This document shows, in pieces, positions 1 to 7,878 of a DNA stretch of 12,234 nt. Position 1 is the stretch's first letter. Each line of letters starts with the position of its first letter. Position numbers and translations under genes: made by a program. This DNA comes from Glomus cerebriforme (Eukaryota; Glomeromycota; Glomeromycetes; Glomerales; Glomeraceae), in contig QKYT01000087.1 of NCBI GenBank assembly GCA_003550305.1, forward strand, positions 156,484 to 168,717, read 5' to 3'. The notes beneath the pieces were generated by a model that worked only from the letters and a program-made list of their open reading frames with translations, was not told where the DNA came from and searched no databases.

Positions 1-170
1 CTGGACTCGATGGCTTAACGGAGGATAAATGAAGCTACTTATTTCGTGTGTTGACTATTGATTACTTGGGGTTTTTTACTATGTATCTACTTGTGGTTAT
101 AAAATAGCTTTCAGTAGTGATTTTTAACAACCATTTTTTCTATCCTTTATAGGAGAAAAAATTGCGCTCA

Positions 171-293
171 TTTGCTCACTCAGGATGCGTGTATGAGGGC
201 CTAAACACTTACTCAGGCATGGAAAGAACCATTTGCTCATTTGCCCACTCAGGTGTCTAAACACTCAGTCATAGAAAGAACCTTTGCCCACTC
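171..293. repeat. Imperfect direct duplication, about 55-70 bp unit
   Basis: Unit 1 (171-239) and unit 2 (240-293) share, in the same order, the blocks TTTGCYCACTCAGG, CTAAACACT, CATRGAAAGAACC and TTTGCYCA. Unit 2 lacks about 13 bases after the first block and a few elsewhere. This is a decayed tandem duplication. It has no coding reading and no known family. Confidence 0.6.
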
Positions 294-637
294 TTTAATA
301 TTAGCTAAAAAAAAAAATTAAAAAATATTAACGGAGATCCTTCTAAATTTCTTTTTTTCTTTTCTGAAATATAACACGAGAATTTTCTTCATAATTTATA
401 GTTCTCATCTTATGATATAAATGGAGACATCATTTTCCCAATGATAACTTCAAAACCTCAACCGCTTAATTTAGTGGTTATTTCTCTTGGTATTACGATA
501 TCTAGTTGTTAATTTTCAAACGAACAATTAAAAAAAAAATTATTTACTGTATTTTTTTTTTTTTTTTGAAAAATAATAAAATAAATTAAAAATATTTAAT
601 ATAAATTAATTAATTCTATTGTCACTATTATCATTAT

Positions 638-705
638 TTCGGCCGGATAATTTAATGGATAATCTGTACTACTTTACTGTATATTCCATTAAATTACCGG
701 CCGAA
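638..705. repeat. Inverted repeat with CGGCCGG cores
   Basis: The left arm at 638-659 and the right arm at 685-705 are reverse complements apart from one inserted base (TTCGGCCGG(A)TAATTTAATGGA), with a 25-base spacer. Each arm carries a seven-base all-G/C island in otherwise A/T-dominated DNA. The segment at 698-714 is also a direct repeat of 640-656 with one mismatch. It could be a tiny MITE, a paired transcription-factor site or a hairpin. The sequence does not decide. Confidence 0.7.
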
Positions 706-831
706 TAATTTAATCTTAAATAATTGGATTTCAAGATATTCCATATTAGACATATTTTAAGAACTCCACCAGAATAATCAAAATTATTAAAATTTATTAA
801 TTAAATATCAACATGTTTAGAAAGTAAATCG

Positions 832-1223
832 TACTTTCCGTTTCCTAGTTTAAATAATATTTTAGTAAGTATTGATTTTAACGAAATTACAATCTCATGA
901 GATATTAAACCTTTTGACAGCCTCAGATGAATTTGAATTTCAACCTTTAACTAAATACATTCAAGAAACTTTGGTTGGAGAAAATCATCATAATTTTATT
1001 GTTAAAAATGTTCTTGAAATTATTGTTAACTTATAAAAGAAATCCCTTGATAACTTATGAATTTTTGCCTTCTACAAATTTGTCATAAACATGATACCTT
1101 ATTCAAATCATTTAAATTTCTTGTTTTCAATCAATCTATTTTAGAAATAATGATAAAAAAGAGATGATTTTTATGACAGAGATGAAATTATAATTTTGGA
1201 AATTCATTAAATTGGGTATTAAA
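832..1223 (+). pseudogene. Decayed BTB/BACK-domain gene fragment
   Basis: Three + frames read in sequence reproduce the end of a BTB domain and the start of a BACK domain. 832-898 gives YFPFPSLNNILVSIDFNEI. From 899 comes EILNLLTASDEFEFQPLTKY, followed by IQETLVGE and HNFIVKNVLEII, then a TAA and a TGA, the latter sitting where the family has a tryptophan (DNL-stop-IFAFYKF). A frameshift leads to NQSILEIMIKKR near 1130. Another leads to MTEMKL-stop-FWKFIKLGIK at 1173-1223, which matches the family pattern W-x-x-(L/V)-I-K-W-G. In intact relatives BTB recruits cullin-3 or self-associates, and the BACK domain links it to kelch or TLD modules. Here several stops and shifts make it non-functional. 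The N-terminal half of BTB and everything after BACK are missing or unrecognisable. These families are strongly expanded in Glomeromycotina. The call rests on motif recognition only. Confidence 0.62.
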
Positions 1224-1469
1224 ATGAAACAAAAATAAAAATACAATATTTATTCAAATAATTAGGTTTTATTATATATCTTCGGAAGATTTTCTTTTAA
1301 AAGTATATCTTTTTAAAGAATAATTTGATAAATAACTTACTTGATTTAAGTTTTTATCAGCAAGTTGAGGCAATGCTGAACAATACCTATCAATAGGGTT
1401 GTTCAACTCTCAGTGTTTGTTTTATATTGCTTAAATTTGCTAAAATTCAAAGGAAACAGATGAAAGCTG
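1224..1469. other. AT-rich spacer next to the insertion site
   Basis: There is no confident feature. One + frame fragment (DLSFYQQVEAMLNNTYQ, about 1344-1394) could be a further remnant of the upstream BTB/BACK gene, but the resemblance is too weak to extend that call. The segment ends where the target-site duplication of the retroposon begins. Confidence 0.35.
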
Positions 1470-1482
1470 CTTTAACGAATTT
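1470..1482. repeat. Target-site duplication, left copy
   Basis: CTTTAACGAATTT, identical to 3177-3189. The base on its outer side differs from that of the right copy (G versus C), so 13 bp is the full length of identity on that side. Confidence 0.7.
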
Positions 1483-1504
1483 ATTTATTTATTTATTTAT
1501 TTAA
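1480..1504. repeat. (TTTA)n microsatellite, retroposon tail
   Basis: Six consecutive TTTA units on the + strand, which is (TAAA)n on the element's sense (-) strand. It sits exactly between the left TSD and the 3' UTR, so it is best read as the element's 3' tail rather than an independent microsatellite. Confidence 0.75.
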
Positions 1505-1857
1505 AGGAAAAGCACAGTATCGTTACAAATTGATAGTAGTAAAGACACGAGAAAAAATCTACTGAAATTAGCCGAGACTTGAACACTACTGTGGAAGAGT
1601 AACTGAGCCCCCTGAAACCATATACGGGATCAGTGAACTGTCTATGCCTATGATAAAAAAAATTATAGGTAAAACCTACGTGCTAAGAGAAAATAACTGA
1701 TCAAAAAAAAACTTCGTAGGAAAGCTAAAATGATCCGCACTTTTCTTTCAGCCAAAGCTGCCTCATGTAAGTGCTGTGAGATGAGGAATGATTAAACACT
1801 ATTTTAATTGTTAAAAAAAAGATATAGAAATTTATCTATAAAAATTGCAATAAAATT
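1505..1857 (-). other. Presumed 3' UTR of the retroposon
   Basis: Non-coding on both strands, lying between the stop codon and the TAAA tail. It is more G/C-rich than the flanking genomic DNA, as expected for inserted sequence. In LINE-like systems the 3' UTR is what the reverse transcriptase recognises, so this is the stretch to compare with autonomous elements of the same genome. Confidence 0.45.
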
Positions 1858-3126
1858 TTACTCCATAAGGAGTTTGGGACGTTTTAACGCTTGAAAATCA
1901 AGCGATATAGATGGGCGTTTAGTAGAATGGGCCCTAAAGACCTCGTATCTATTCATTGGTGATTCTTGTAGGTCGTGTGTTAACTCCTTAAAGCGGTGAG
2001 TTAATGCTTTGAGCAAAGGATTTTTTGGGTTATAAACCTTGTTCCATCTTTTAAGTTTCTTCATGTCTTTACGTGGGATTGGAGTGTCAGTCCTAATAGC
2101 ATGGATAATAATTTGCCATTCAGAGAGGACATTTGTCAGGTCATAAAGGTAATTAGTGTAACCAGCAGTATCGTGAGTGGCGGTAATTCTGTAAAGTTGG
2201 TAGGCTTCGTCCGATATTTCTTCAACGAAGTTTTTCCTTTGGGTGTGGCCAACCGATGCGTTAAGCATCGAGAAAAGAGGTGGGGGATGGTAATTATATG
2301 AGTGATTAGTGGTTTTAATGCGGAGGTAGAATGCCTTACGGCGTTGTAAAGCTTCTGCTTCTTTTAGACGTTTGCGTTCAAGAAAATCTAATTTTTTCTG
2401 AGCATTACGTGACATGAGTGGTAATGGCGTATCCAATTCTTGAGGGTTGATGGTATCATTGATCGGAGGATCACTAATCTGAGTAATGACTTTAGTGACA
2501 GGTAAATCAGGATAGGGGTCTTGAAGAACCATTTTCGTCTCAAGACGACTTTCTAGTTTTGTAGTGGAATTAAATCCAGGGATATGTCTGTAACGACTCC
2601 ATGCCCGTGGTAATGGGAAGAGTTTGGAGGGTTTTTGAATAAATTTTTTAAATTTAATATGTTTAATAAAATGGTAGGAGGAGTGTTGGGGATCTAATAC
2701 GTAATGGTATTTCCGTCCAACGGAAGTTACTAGTGCTGGAATATGTATGAAATTGTGAGGGAGACTTTCCCGGTTGAATAGGCGTCTAAATAACCGATTA
2801 CGTCATGATAATTGACGTTTCAGGGTACGGGTGGAATATGTGCATAACGGTGAAGAAGTGGTTGTATGGTAATTGAAGTACTTTTTTTGATATACAAAAG
2901 GCACGTCATGAGAGGAAGCCCATTGTTTATTAGTAAGTGTAATTTGAGTGTTGTAGGAAGTGCCAAGTCTATTACTGTAAATGTGGTTAGGAGTAACTGA
3001 ACAATATTTGTTATACGTTAAGGTCGCCGCAACGGCGTGTTTTGAATGCGGTGATTGGTCGTGAAAAGTGGCATCTATATTGAGCCATTTTTGATGAAAT
3101 GAACAGCTAGTCCGACGATTGGACAT
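1858..3126 (-). pseudogene. Unknown 422-codon retroposon ORF, one internal TGA
   Basis: The frame runs from ATG at 3126 to TAA at 1858-1860 and is broken only by TGA at 2805-2803 (codon 108). Both halves are in the same frame, and the intervening 2802-2533 is fully open, so this is one gene with a nonsense change rather than two genes. CGA to TGA at a CpG explains the stop by one deamination, and an arginine would suit the basic run that follows (RNRLFRRLFNRE). The protein is basic and rich in His, Thr and Pro. Residues about 238-271 (SRNAQKKLDFLERKRLKEAE and onward) look like a charged helix or coiled coil. The C terminus is basic (RAHSTKRPSISLDFQALKRP). I see no reverse transcriptase, endonuclease, RNase H or CCHC motif. 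An ORF1p-like RNA-binding role is a guess from context. The frame is open upstream to 3213, but that part crosses the TSD, so the ATG at 3126 is preferred. Confidence 0.6.
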
Positions 3127-3176
3127 GACAATAGGAGAAGGAACGGGGCATAAGCCCTGGGAAGTATTAAATTTAC

Positions 3177-3189
3177 CTTTAACGAATTT
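3177..3189. repeat. Target-site duplication, right copy
   Basis: Perfect copy of 1470-1482. Joining the DNA left of 1470 to this copy gives a simple uninterrupted AT-rich pre-insertion site. Confidence 0.7.
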
Positions 3190-3292
3190 TATTAGATAAT
3201 CTTTCCTAAAATTCTACATAGGGATGGCACGTGCATCAGTTTTTTGTCATCCACAACAATATTGTAATAATGTACTTGTGTTAATCACTAAT

Positions 3293-3314
3293 ACCAGTGA
3301 AAATTATCACTGGT
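3293..3314. repeat. 8-bp perfect hairpin
   Basis: ACCAGTGA (3293-3300) and TCACTGGT (3307-3314) are perfect reverse complements around a 6-base loop AAATTA. It is isolated, with no gene ending nearby that it would terminate. Confidence 0.5.
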
Positions 3315-4409
3315 GTCACATCCTCTCCGGCCTCCGCATTTCATTTTTCTGGGGACAGATTAATGAAAAGTCTATTCGTTTAATAATAAATCTGTTATCG
3401 AAGTCACGTTCTATTGCACCGCATCATAAATAATCACGTGTATAAAATGGATTGGTAGATATTATACGTCAAAAAATACTATATTTGATATGGTGAATTT
3501 TTTATCCTATATCGAACAAGAGAACAAATAAGGTTTGTACGCAAAAATACAAGAATTAAATCATAGGAAGTACAAAATGTGGAGGTACTACAGTGAGTAC
3601 TGTCCGATATTGCATACAAAAATGATTACATGGTTTTGAGCGTTATTAAAATTGCGGGTCTGAACCAAGTTAATAACAATTCGATGACACGAGATTTCAC
3701 TGAAATAATTCAAATTAATAATTTTTAATTAATAAATGGATAAGTTATTGGCTTGTTTTTAATTTATATTATTGTTTATATTTACTTGTGCAACACCCAA
3801 GTATTTCCATAGAATTTTGATATAAACCGATGATACACTAAAAAATTTAAATCGAAGAACACTTGAAAAATTGAAATACGCAGATATAGTACTTAAAATA
3901 ATTTAGATTACCCCTTATCATTAAAATCACCAATTGATTAAAGTTTATAGAAAGCTTATAAAAGAAAGATTCAATGTGAATTATTGTATAAAAATAAATA
4001 AGGCGAAAATAAAGAAAAAAGATTTGGGAAATTATTAACCGTAACTTGATCACAGTCAATTGATATTTTTATTAAATACGGATCTCATATCTGCAGAATT
4101 TATGAGACATTTTCAGATAATGCTTTCTATAAATTTGTTAGCTCAAACTTAAATTCCTTAATCATCGAAATACATTTTATTTAAATCAAACGTATAGTTA
4201 AAAATAAATACGTGCCTATACCCATAATTTTGAGCTTTGTATAATGGTATGATTGTCAATTCAATAAAAAAAAAAAAAAAAAAAACAATTATATAATTTT
4301 ATATTGTTCTTAAAATATCGAAGGATAAACTGCAAATTTATCAAACGTATCAAATAAATAATTTTTATAGAAATTTTTTTGAAAAAGGGAAAATCTCTCC
4401 GAAGCGCCA

Positions 4410-4435
4410 AAAAATAAAATAAAATAAAATAAAAT
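4410..4435. repeat. (AAAAT)n microsatellite
   Basis: About four to five tandem copies of TAAAA. Simple repeat with no other feature. Confidence 0.8.
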
Positions 4436-5138
4436 TGCAATCAAAAATTTCTTTTTTTCGTAAATAATGAATGTTTTATTTTGATAAATGTATCACTATG
4501 ACGCGAATTTTTCTCATCTTTTTTTTTTTCCTTTATTGTATACGGGATTAAGTTAAAAGAGAGATACAAACAAATCTTGTGGTTAAATTTGGCATTAGCG
4601 TCCTTAAAATTTAACATCATATTATGATAGCAATGAAAAAATCGATGAGGATACAATATTTTATATACTTTTATTTACTAAATATTGACCTTTTTTAGTT
4701 ATTAAATGAATCAAATTTTTGGTTAAATAAATTATCATGTGCATAATAATAATGAAATTCAAAGAAGAAAATAGTGAAATGCAATATGACTTTATATTAA
4801 TTAATCAAATTTTACAAATAAATCTCAGGTATAAAATGATCAATTTGGAATTATTCTTTCAGTTCAGAATTCATAAATCATTAATATTATTTTTATAACT
4901 AAACCTTTGTTAAATTTATTCTTCTTCAACGATGTTCATATCACATCATAAATTCATATTCTTTTAAACCATTATTCATANTAATAATTCGCTTAAAAAG
5001 TTTAAAATTACGAAGAATTAAATTTTATAGATTCTTTTATTTACTTTGGACTGACCCTAAAAATTTAGTAAAAGAAACCAATTTTATTTTTGACAAATAA
5101 AGATTCAAACTAGTCAGTCACGTGTCAGGTGACATTAA

Positions 5139-5462
5139 ACATCACTGGCGACTTATGCGTCTTTTTCAACCAGAACATTAGAAAAAAAGAAACGTAAATC
5201 GAATCCTTTCTTCTTATACCGTAATTATATGAAAGAAAATGCCCCTAAAAATATAAAGATGACAGAACTTAGCAAAATGACATCTGATTCCTGGAGAAAC
5301 TTATCCGATGATGATAAGGCTAAATGGAAAAGGCTCTATTACCACCAATATCGAAACTCTACTGCTGATAAGAAAGATCTTGTTGAAACAACAGCAACCG
5401 ATCAAGATTCTCCTATCGCAATCAAGGTAGAAACATATGGACTAAAGGTGAAACTTATATGA
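5139..5462 (+). CDS. HMG-box protein, 5' end incomplete
   Basis: The frame is open from just after TAA at 5136-5138 to TGA at 5460-5462 (107 codons). Counting from 5139, residues 15-20 are a basic run (EKKKRK). Residues 21-28 (SNPFFLYR) match the start of HMG-box helix 1 (family pattern P-N-A/P-F-x-L-Y/F-R). Residues 39-52 (IKMTELSKMTSDSW) are helix 2 ending in the core tryptophan, and LSDDDKAKWKRLY (55-67) is helix 3. This is a complete, MATA/SOX-type sequence-specific HMG box that would bind the DNA minor groove in the nucleus. The first in-frame ATG (5229) falls inside helix 1 and would destroy the box, so translation must start elsewhere. Either an upstream exon exists, or a frameshift separates the box from the ATG at 5155, which is two-thirds of a codon out of frame. 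The inverted copy at 5590-5724 has an ATG at the matching place. It may be expressed or may be a young pseudogene. Confidence 0.6.
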   Translation, partial: TSLATYASFSTRTLEKKKRKSNPFFLYRNYMKENAPKNIKMTELSKMTSDSWRNLSDDDKAKWKRLYYHQYRNSTADKKDLVETTATDQDSPIAIKVETYGLKVKLI

Positions 5463-5589
5463 GGTTCATTGGATGAAACATTTTTAAAATTTCGAAAAGA
5501 GTTAGTTTTTACATGACAAATATGACGTTCGAATCAATGATTATTTAAAATAATTTTTTACAATATTTCATTGAAGAATACGACAATCG

Positions 5590-5724
5590 GTGGGTCTTTT
5601 TTTTTCCACTTTTGCAGAAAATTTTTTCAGTCATTTTTATATTTTTCGGTTCGTTCTTCTTTATATAATTACAAAACAAAAAGAAAGGATTCGATTATAA
5701 TTTTAATGTTTCGATTGAATACAT
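5590..5724 (-). pseudogene. Broken inverted HMG-box paralogue
   Basis: Read on the - strand, an ATG at 5724-5722 is followed by a short leader, a TAA, then SNPFFLFCNYIKKNEPKN and IKMTE. This is residue-for-residue related to the HMG box at 5199-5267 (SNPFFLYRNYMKENAPKN, IKMTE). At DNA level 5626-5696 is the reverse complement of 5197-5267 with about 56 of 71 bases identical, including a perfect 16-bp block. After IKMTE the frame shifts and the helix-2 tryptophan codon is lost. The leader also resembles 5155-5196. It is a non-functional tail-to-tail duplicate. Confidence 0.66.
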
Positions 5725-6320
5725 AAATTACTTCTATTTTCAAGAATAAATTTAACAAGGTAAAATACAGTAATGATAGATAAAGAATTAGTAATCAATT
5801 TGGAAATCAATCATAAAAAAATTATATAAGAAATTTTACTATATCTGATATATGCGCAATGACGAATGTTACTAATCACTCGACAGGTATGGTTTCCAAA
5901 TTTATGATCTATTTACATTTAAAGTTTGTTACCATGCTAAAAGTATATTTAATTCAAGAAAAAAAAAATCCTTGTAAATGTGTTAGCAGATCTTAAATCT
6001 GATTTGCGAAAAAAAAAAAAAATTTTCGTCGTCGTCTCTCACAAGATCATTTAATTAATGAAACGATAATAATGATACTGTTCAAGTTATGCCTTATTTT
6101 AAGAGTGAGAATAATTTAATATACTGTAAGAATTAAAAAATTTTATTTTTCAATAAAAATTATTGTCAATTATTTCTTTTATATATTATTTAATTTTTTA
6201 ATGACTAATAATTATAAGATGAAAATAATAGACCATTTATTTAAATGCTTGGAACATCAAAGTATAGTATACTATGAAAATTATGAAAAATCATCATCTG
6301 ATATATAATATTTATTTATT
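5725..6320. other. AT-rich stretch, no gene seen
   Basis: Only short A/T-dominated frames and homopolymer runs are present. I recognise no protein family, RNA gene or structured repeat. Confidence 0.5.
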
Positions 6321-6830
6321 GATCTTGATCAGGAGCGGGTGATTCAGTTAGGATTGGAATAAAGTCACAGTAGTGACTTAATGTTCTATTGTGGACACAA
6401 TTCATGATAATGTCATTCGATTTCTTCTAGTCCTTGGTTTGGCGTCTCATATTGGTTTAGTGGTACGCACCAGAATTTCTGCTTGCCAGAAGACGTAACT
6501 CGTTATTTGATTCCTACCTCCTTGGGGGATGGCAGTCTGATTACATGCTTTCCTAGAGTCATCTAATTTCAATCTTCCATTCTCATCATTTACTGGACTG
6601 GCTGCTCTAAGTGATTAACTTTAATAAAATCGCAGTCATTGTTTTCATGTTCTGGTTAATGGCGTTAAGTATTGGTATTATGCTGAATCTCCGCCCAAAA
6701 TTCCGAGAGTCTTATTTTTTCTTCTACATAAAAGTCCAAAACAGAATTGCCATCATTGTTTCGAACCATCTGAATGGTGATGCTTGTCAACATGACATTG
6801 AGTCCAATAATTAATATAAGAATTAATTCA
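6321..6830 (-). pseudogene. Unidentified decayed coding region
   Basis: G+C rises here relative to both flanks. On the - strand, stop-separated frames read like protein: MLTSITIQMVRNNDGNSV running on through DFYVEEKIRLSEFWAEIQ (about 6790-6668); then in another frame ENNDCDFIKVNHLEQPVQ (about 6648-6592); then SPVNDENGRLKLDDSRK running on through NQTAIPQGGRNQITSYVFWQ (about 6600-6450). I cannot assign a family. A + strand frame at 6611-6814 overlaps it and is judged a shadow. Gene decay is the simplest reading, but chance is not excluded. Confidence 0.28.
6362..6379. repeat. 7-bp perfect hairpin
   Basis: AAGTCAC and GTGACTT flank a 4-base loop AGTA. It lies in the unidentified G+C-richer segment. 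No function can be assigned. Confidence 0.5.
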
Positions 6831-6970
6831 TTTACTTATTCATTTTTTTTTATTAGAGATGAAAAAAGAAAATTGGTACATACGAAATACCGATTCATAT
6901 ACATATACGAACTTTCCTTTCATGAAAATAATGAAATCATGATATTATTTTGTGATTTTGATCAACCGGC

Positions 6971-7171
6971 ATGAAGACTTTAAAGAAATTCTCGTGGGAT
7001 TTTCCTCGCAATAGTGGTTATTTCTTTAATCGTGAACTCTTGTGATATGACATCATGAATACAGCAGATTGTATTAATCTTTCGTGGGAATTATGGGAAT
7101 TACCATTTTTAAAGGGGATGGAGATGAATATTAGTGATCAAGATCGGGATAGACTTTTTCTTCATGGGTAA
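6971..7171 (+). pseudogene. 67-codon frame with one internal TGA, unknown
   Basis: ATG at 6971 opens a frame reading MKTLKKFSWDFPRNSGYFF, then NRELL, then TGA, and continues in the same frame (YDIMNTADCINLSWELWELP and onward) to TAA at 7169-7171. The residue mix is protein-like and G+C is above the flanks. No domain is recognised. It may be a short broken gene or an exon fragment, possibly linked to the unidentified region just upstream. Confidence 0.25.
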
Positions 7172-7878
7172 AAAATCGGGTTTATTGAGTTCGTGATTTC
7201 TGAGGAAATAAATAAAAATTTTTAAAAAGCTTTCTTTTTATGGTAAATTTATCAACTAAAAAAAAAAAATAATCTTAAACTTCTTTTTTTTTTTTTTTAT
7301 ATTTAAAAAATATAAATTTTCATTAATTATTGCCAATTAAATAATAATTTTGGAATTTGGAATTTTGGAATTTACATAATGAATAAATAAAAAATTATTT
7401 TACCATATGAAAAAACCAAATATGGAATTTTCTTAACATTATAATCATGTGATTGTTGTTAATATAGATTATCCATTTCATCTTTTTTTTCATTTTTCAT
7501 TTATAAATACGAATAAAATAACCTTTTTTTAAACGAGTGAAAATTGCGAGTTAAACAGTATGGAATTTATGGAATTTTATATTAATATAAGCGAGAATAT
7601 AAGCGAGGTTAGTAAACAAATGCCAATATTTTAAAAATTTATCGTGTATTATCATTATTGTAAATGATTTTTTGATTATATTTTGATCCATAATTAATAT
7701 CATCGATTTATATTGAATAAATTTCCTTCATTGCAACTAAATGTTTAAATATCGATAATTTATTACTTTTAGATTTTTTTTTTTCTTGGGATTTTTTATC
7801 TAACACTTCGTCGTATTTAATTTTCAAGAGCTACTGTATCATCCTACAAATTTTCGATCCAAATTGGACGCATTTTAG
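7172..7878. other. AT-rich stretch with short repeats
   Basis: No gene is seen. It holds six copies of TGGAATTT (7351, 7358, 7366, 7423, 7561, 7570), three of them head to tail, and a perfect 12-bp tandem pair AATATAAGCGAG at 7584-7607. Confidence 0.55.
7584..7607. repeat. 12-bp perfect tandem pair
   Basis: AATATAAGCGAG occurs twice without a gap. Short tandem duplication with no further context. Confidence 0.7.

Larger units (their letters stand above)
1..831. other. AT-rich non-coding stretch
   Basis: I see no intact gene here. The stretch is dominated by A/T runs. It holds a degenerate direct duplication (171-293) and an inverted repeat with GC cores (638-705), both listed separately. 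The first 36 bases could be the tail of a coding region entering from the left, because all three + frames close early (for example GLDGLTEDK then TGA at 34-36), but nothing identifies it. Weak BTB-like coding traces begin only at about 812-832. Confidence 0.5.
1470..3189 (-). mobile_element. Retroposon insertion with TSDs and (TAAA)n tail
   Basis: The sequence CTTTAACGAATTT occurs at 1470-1482 and again at 3177-3189, a perfect 13-bp direct repeat. Between the copies lies a unit of about 1.7 kb whose - strand ends in about five TAAA units (1483-1504) directly against the left copy. A TSD of this length plus a short-repeat A-rich 3' tail is the signature of target-primed reverse transcription by a LINE-type machinery. 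The left TSD ends in ATTT, which could prime on an AAAT tail. On the - strand the order is a 5' leader of about 50 bases, an ATG at 3126, one 422-codon frame ending at 1858, a 3' UTR of about 350 bases, and the tail. No RT, endonuclease or zinc-knuckle motif is seen, so mobilisation in trans is inferred. The element is more G/C-rich than its surroundings. A retrocopied host mRNA is an alternative, but the TAAA tail argues against simple polyadenylation. Confidence 0.72.
3190..5138. other. Gene-poor AT-rich stretch
   Basis: No gene is supported. 3220-3435 is richer in G+C and open in one + frame (69 codons from 3224), but nothing in it is recognisable. The rest is AT-rich with short chance frames. 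It contains a 20-base A run (4266-4285), an AAAAT microsatellite (about 4410-4435) and an ambiguous base at 4981. A start exon for the HMG-box frame downstream could lie near its right end, but no convincing exon with splice sites was found. Confidence 0.5.

Noticed and set aside
1569..1630. tRNA-like B box (GTTCAAGTCTC) and A-box-like CTCAGTT on the - strand in the retroposon 3' UTR
   Set aside because: The boxes are only about 16 bases apart and no cloverleaf forms, so a SINE-type promoter is not supported.
2101..2301. 66-codon + frame
   Set aside because: It lies antisense inside the retroposon ORF and is a shadow of it.
2803..2805. Programmed readthrough, selenocysteine or intron removal of the TGA
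   Set aside because: There is no CTA readthrough context. The only short GT-AG intervals spanning it (31 and 43 bases) are too short and would break the frame. A point mutation is simpler.
3224..3433. 69-codon + frame in a G+C-richer segment
   Set aside because: No signal peptide, domain or familiar motif. It is interrupted by a perfect hairpin (3293-3314) and is short enough to occur by chance.
4266..4285. 20-base A run as a retroposon tail
   Set aside because: No target-site duplication or element body adjoins it. Such runs occur throughout the window.
3847..4656. Two short - frames of about 70 codons
   Set aside because: The Ile/Phe/Tyr/Lys/Asn-dominated composition is what random A/T sequence gives.
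4738..4896. 48-codon + frame (MKFKEENSEMQYDF...) as a first exon of the HMG-box gene
   Set aside because: The best donor (CTCAG before GTATAA at about 4830) joins to the acceptor at 5181 in the wrong phase, and the residues match nothing.
6611..6974. Two overlapping short + frames, one starting with a hydrophobic stretch
   Set aside because: The hydrophobic start arises from T-rich sequence. The opposite strand reads more like protein, and no signal-peptide cleavage region follows.
6321..7145. 11-bp inverted match GATCTTGATCA (6321) and TGATCAAGATC (7135) as possible transposon ends
   Set aside because: The motif is itself nearly self-complementary, the match does not extend, and no flanking duplication is present.
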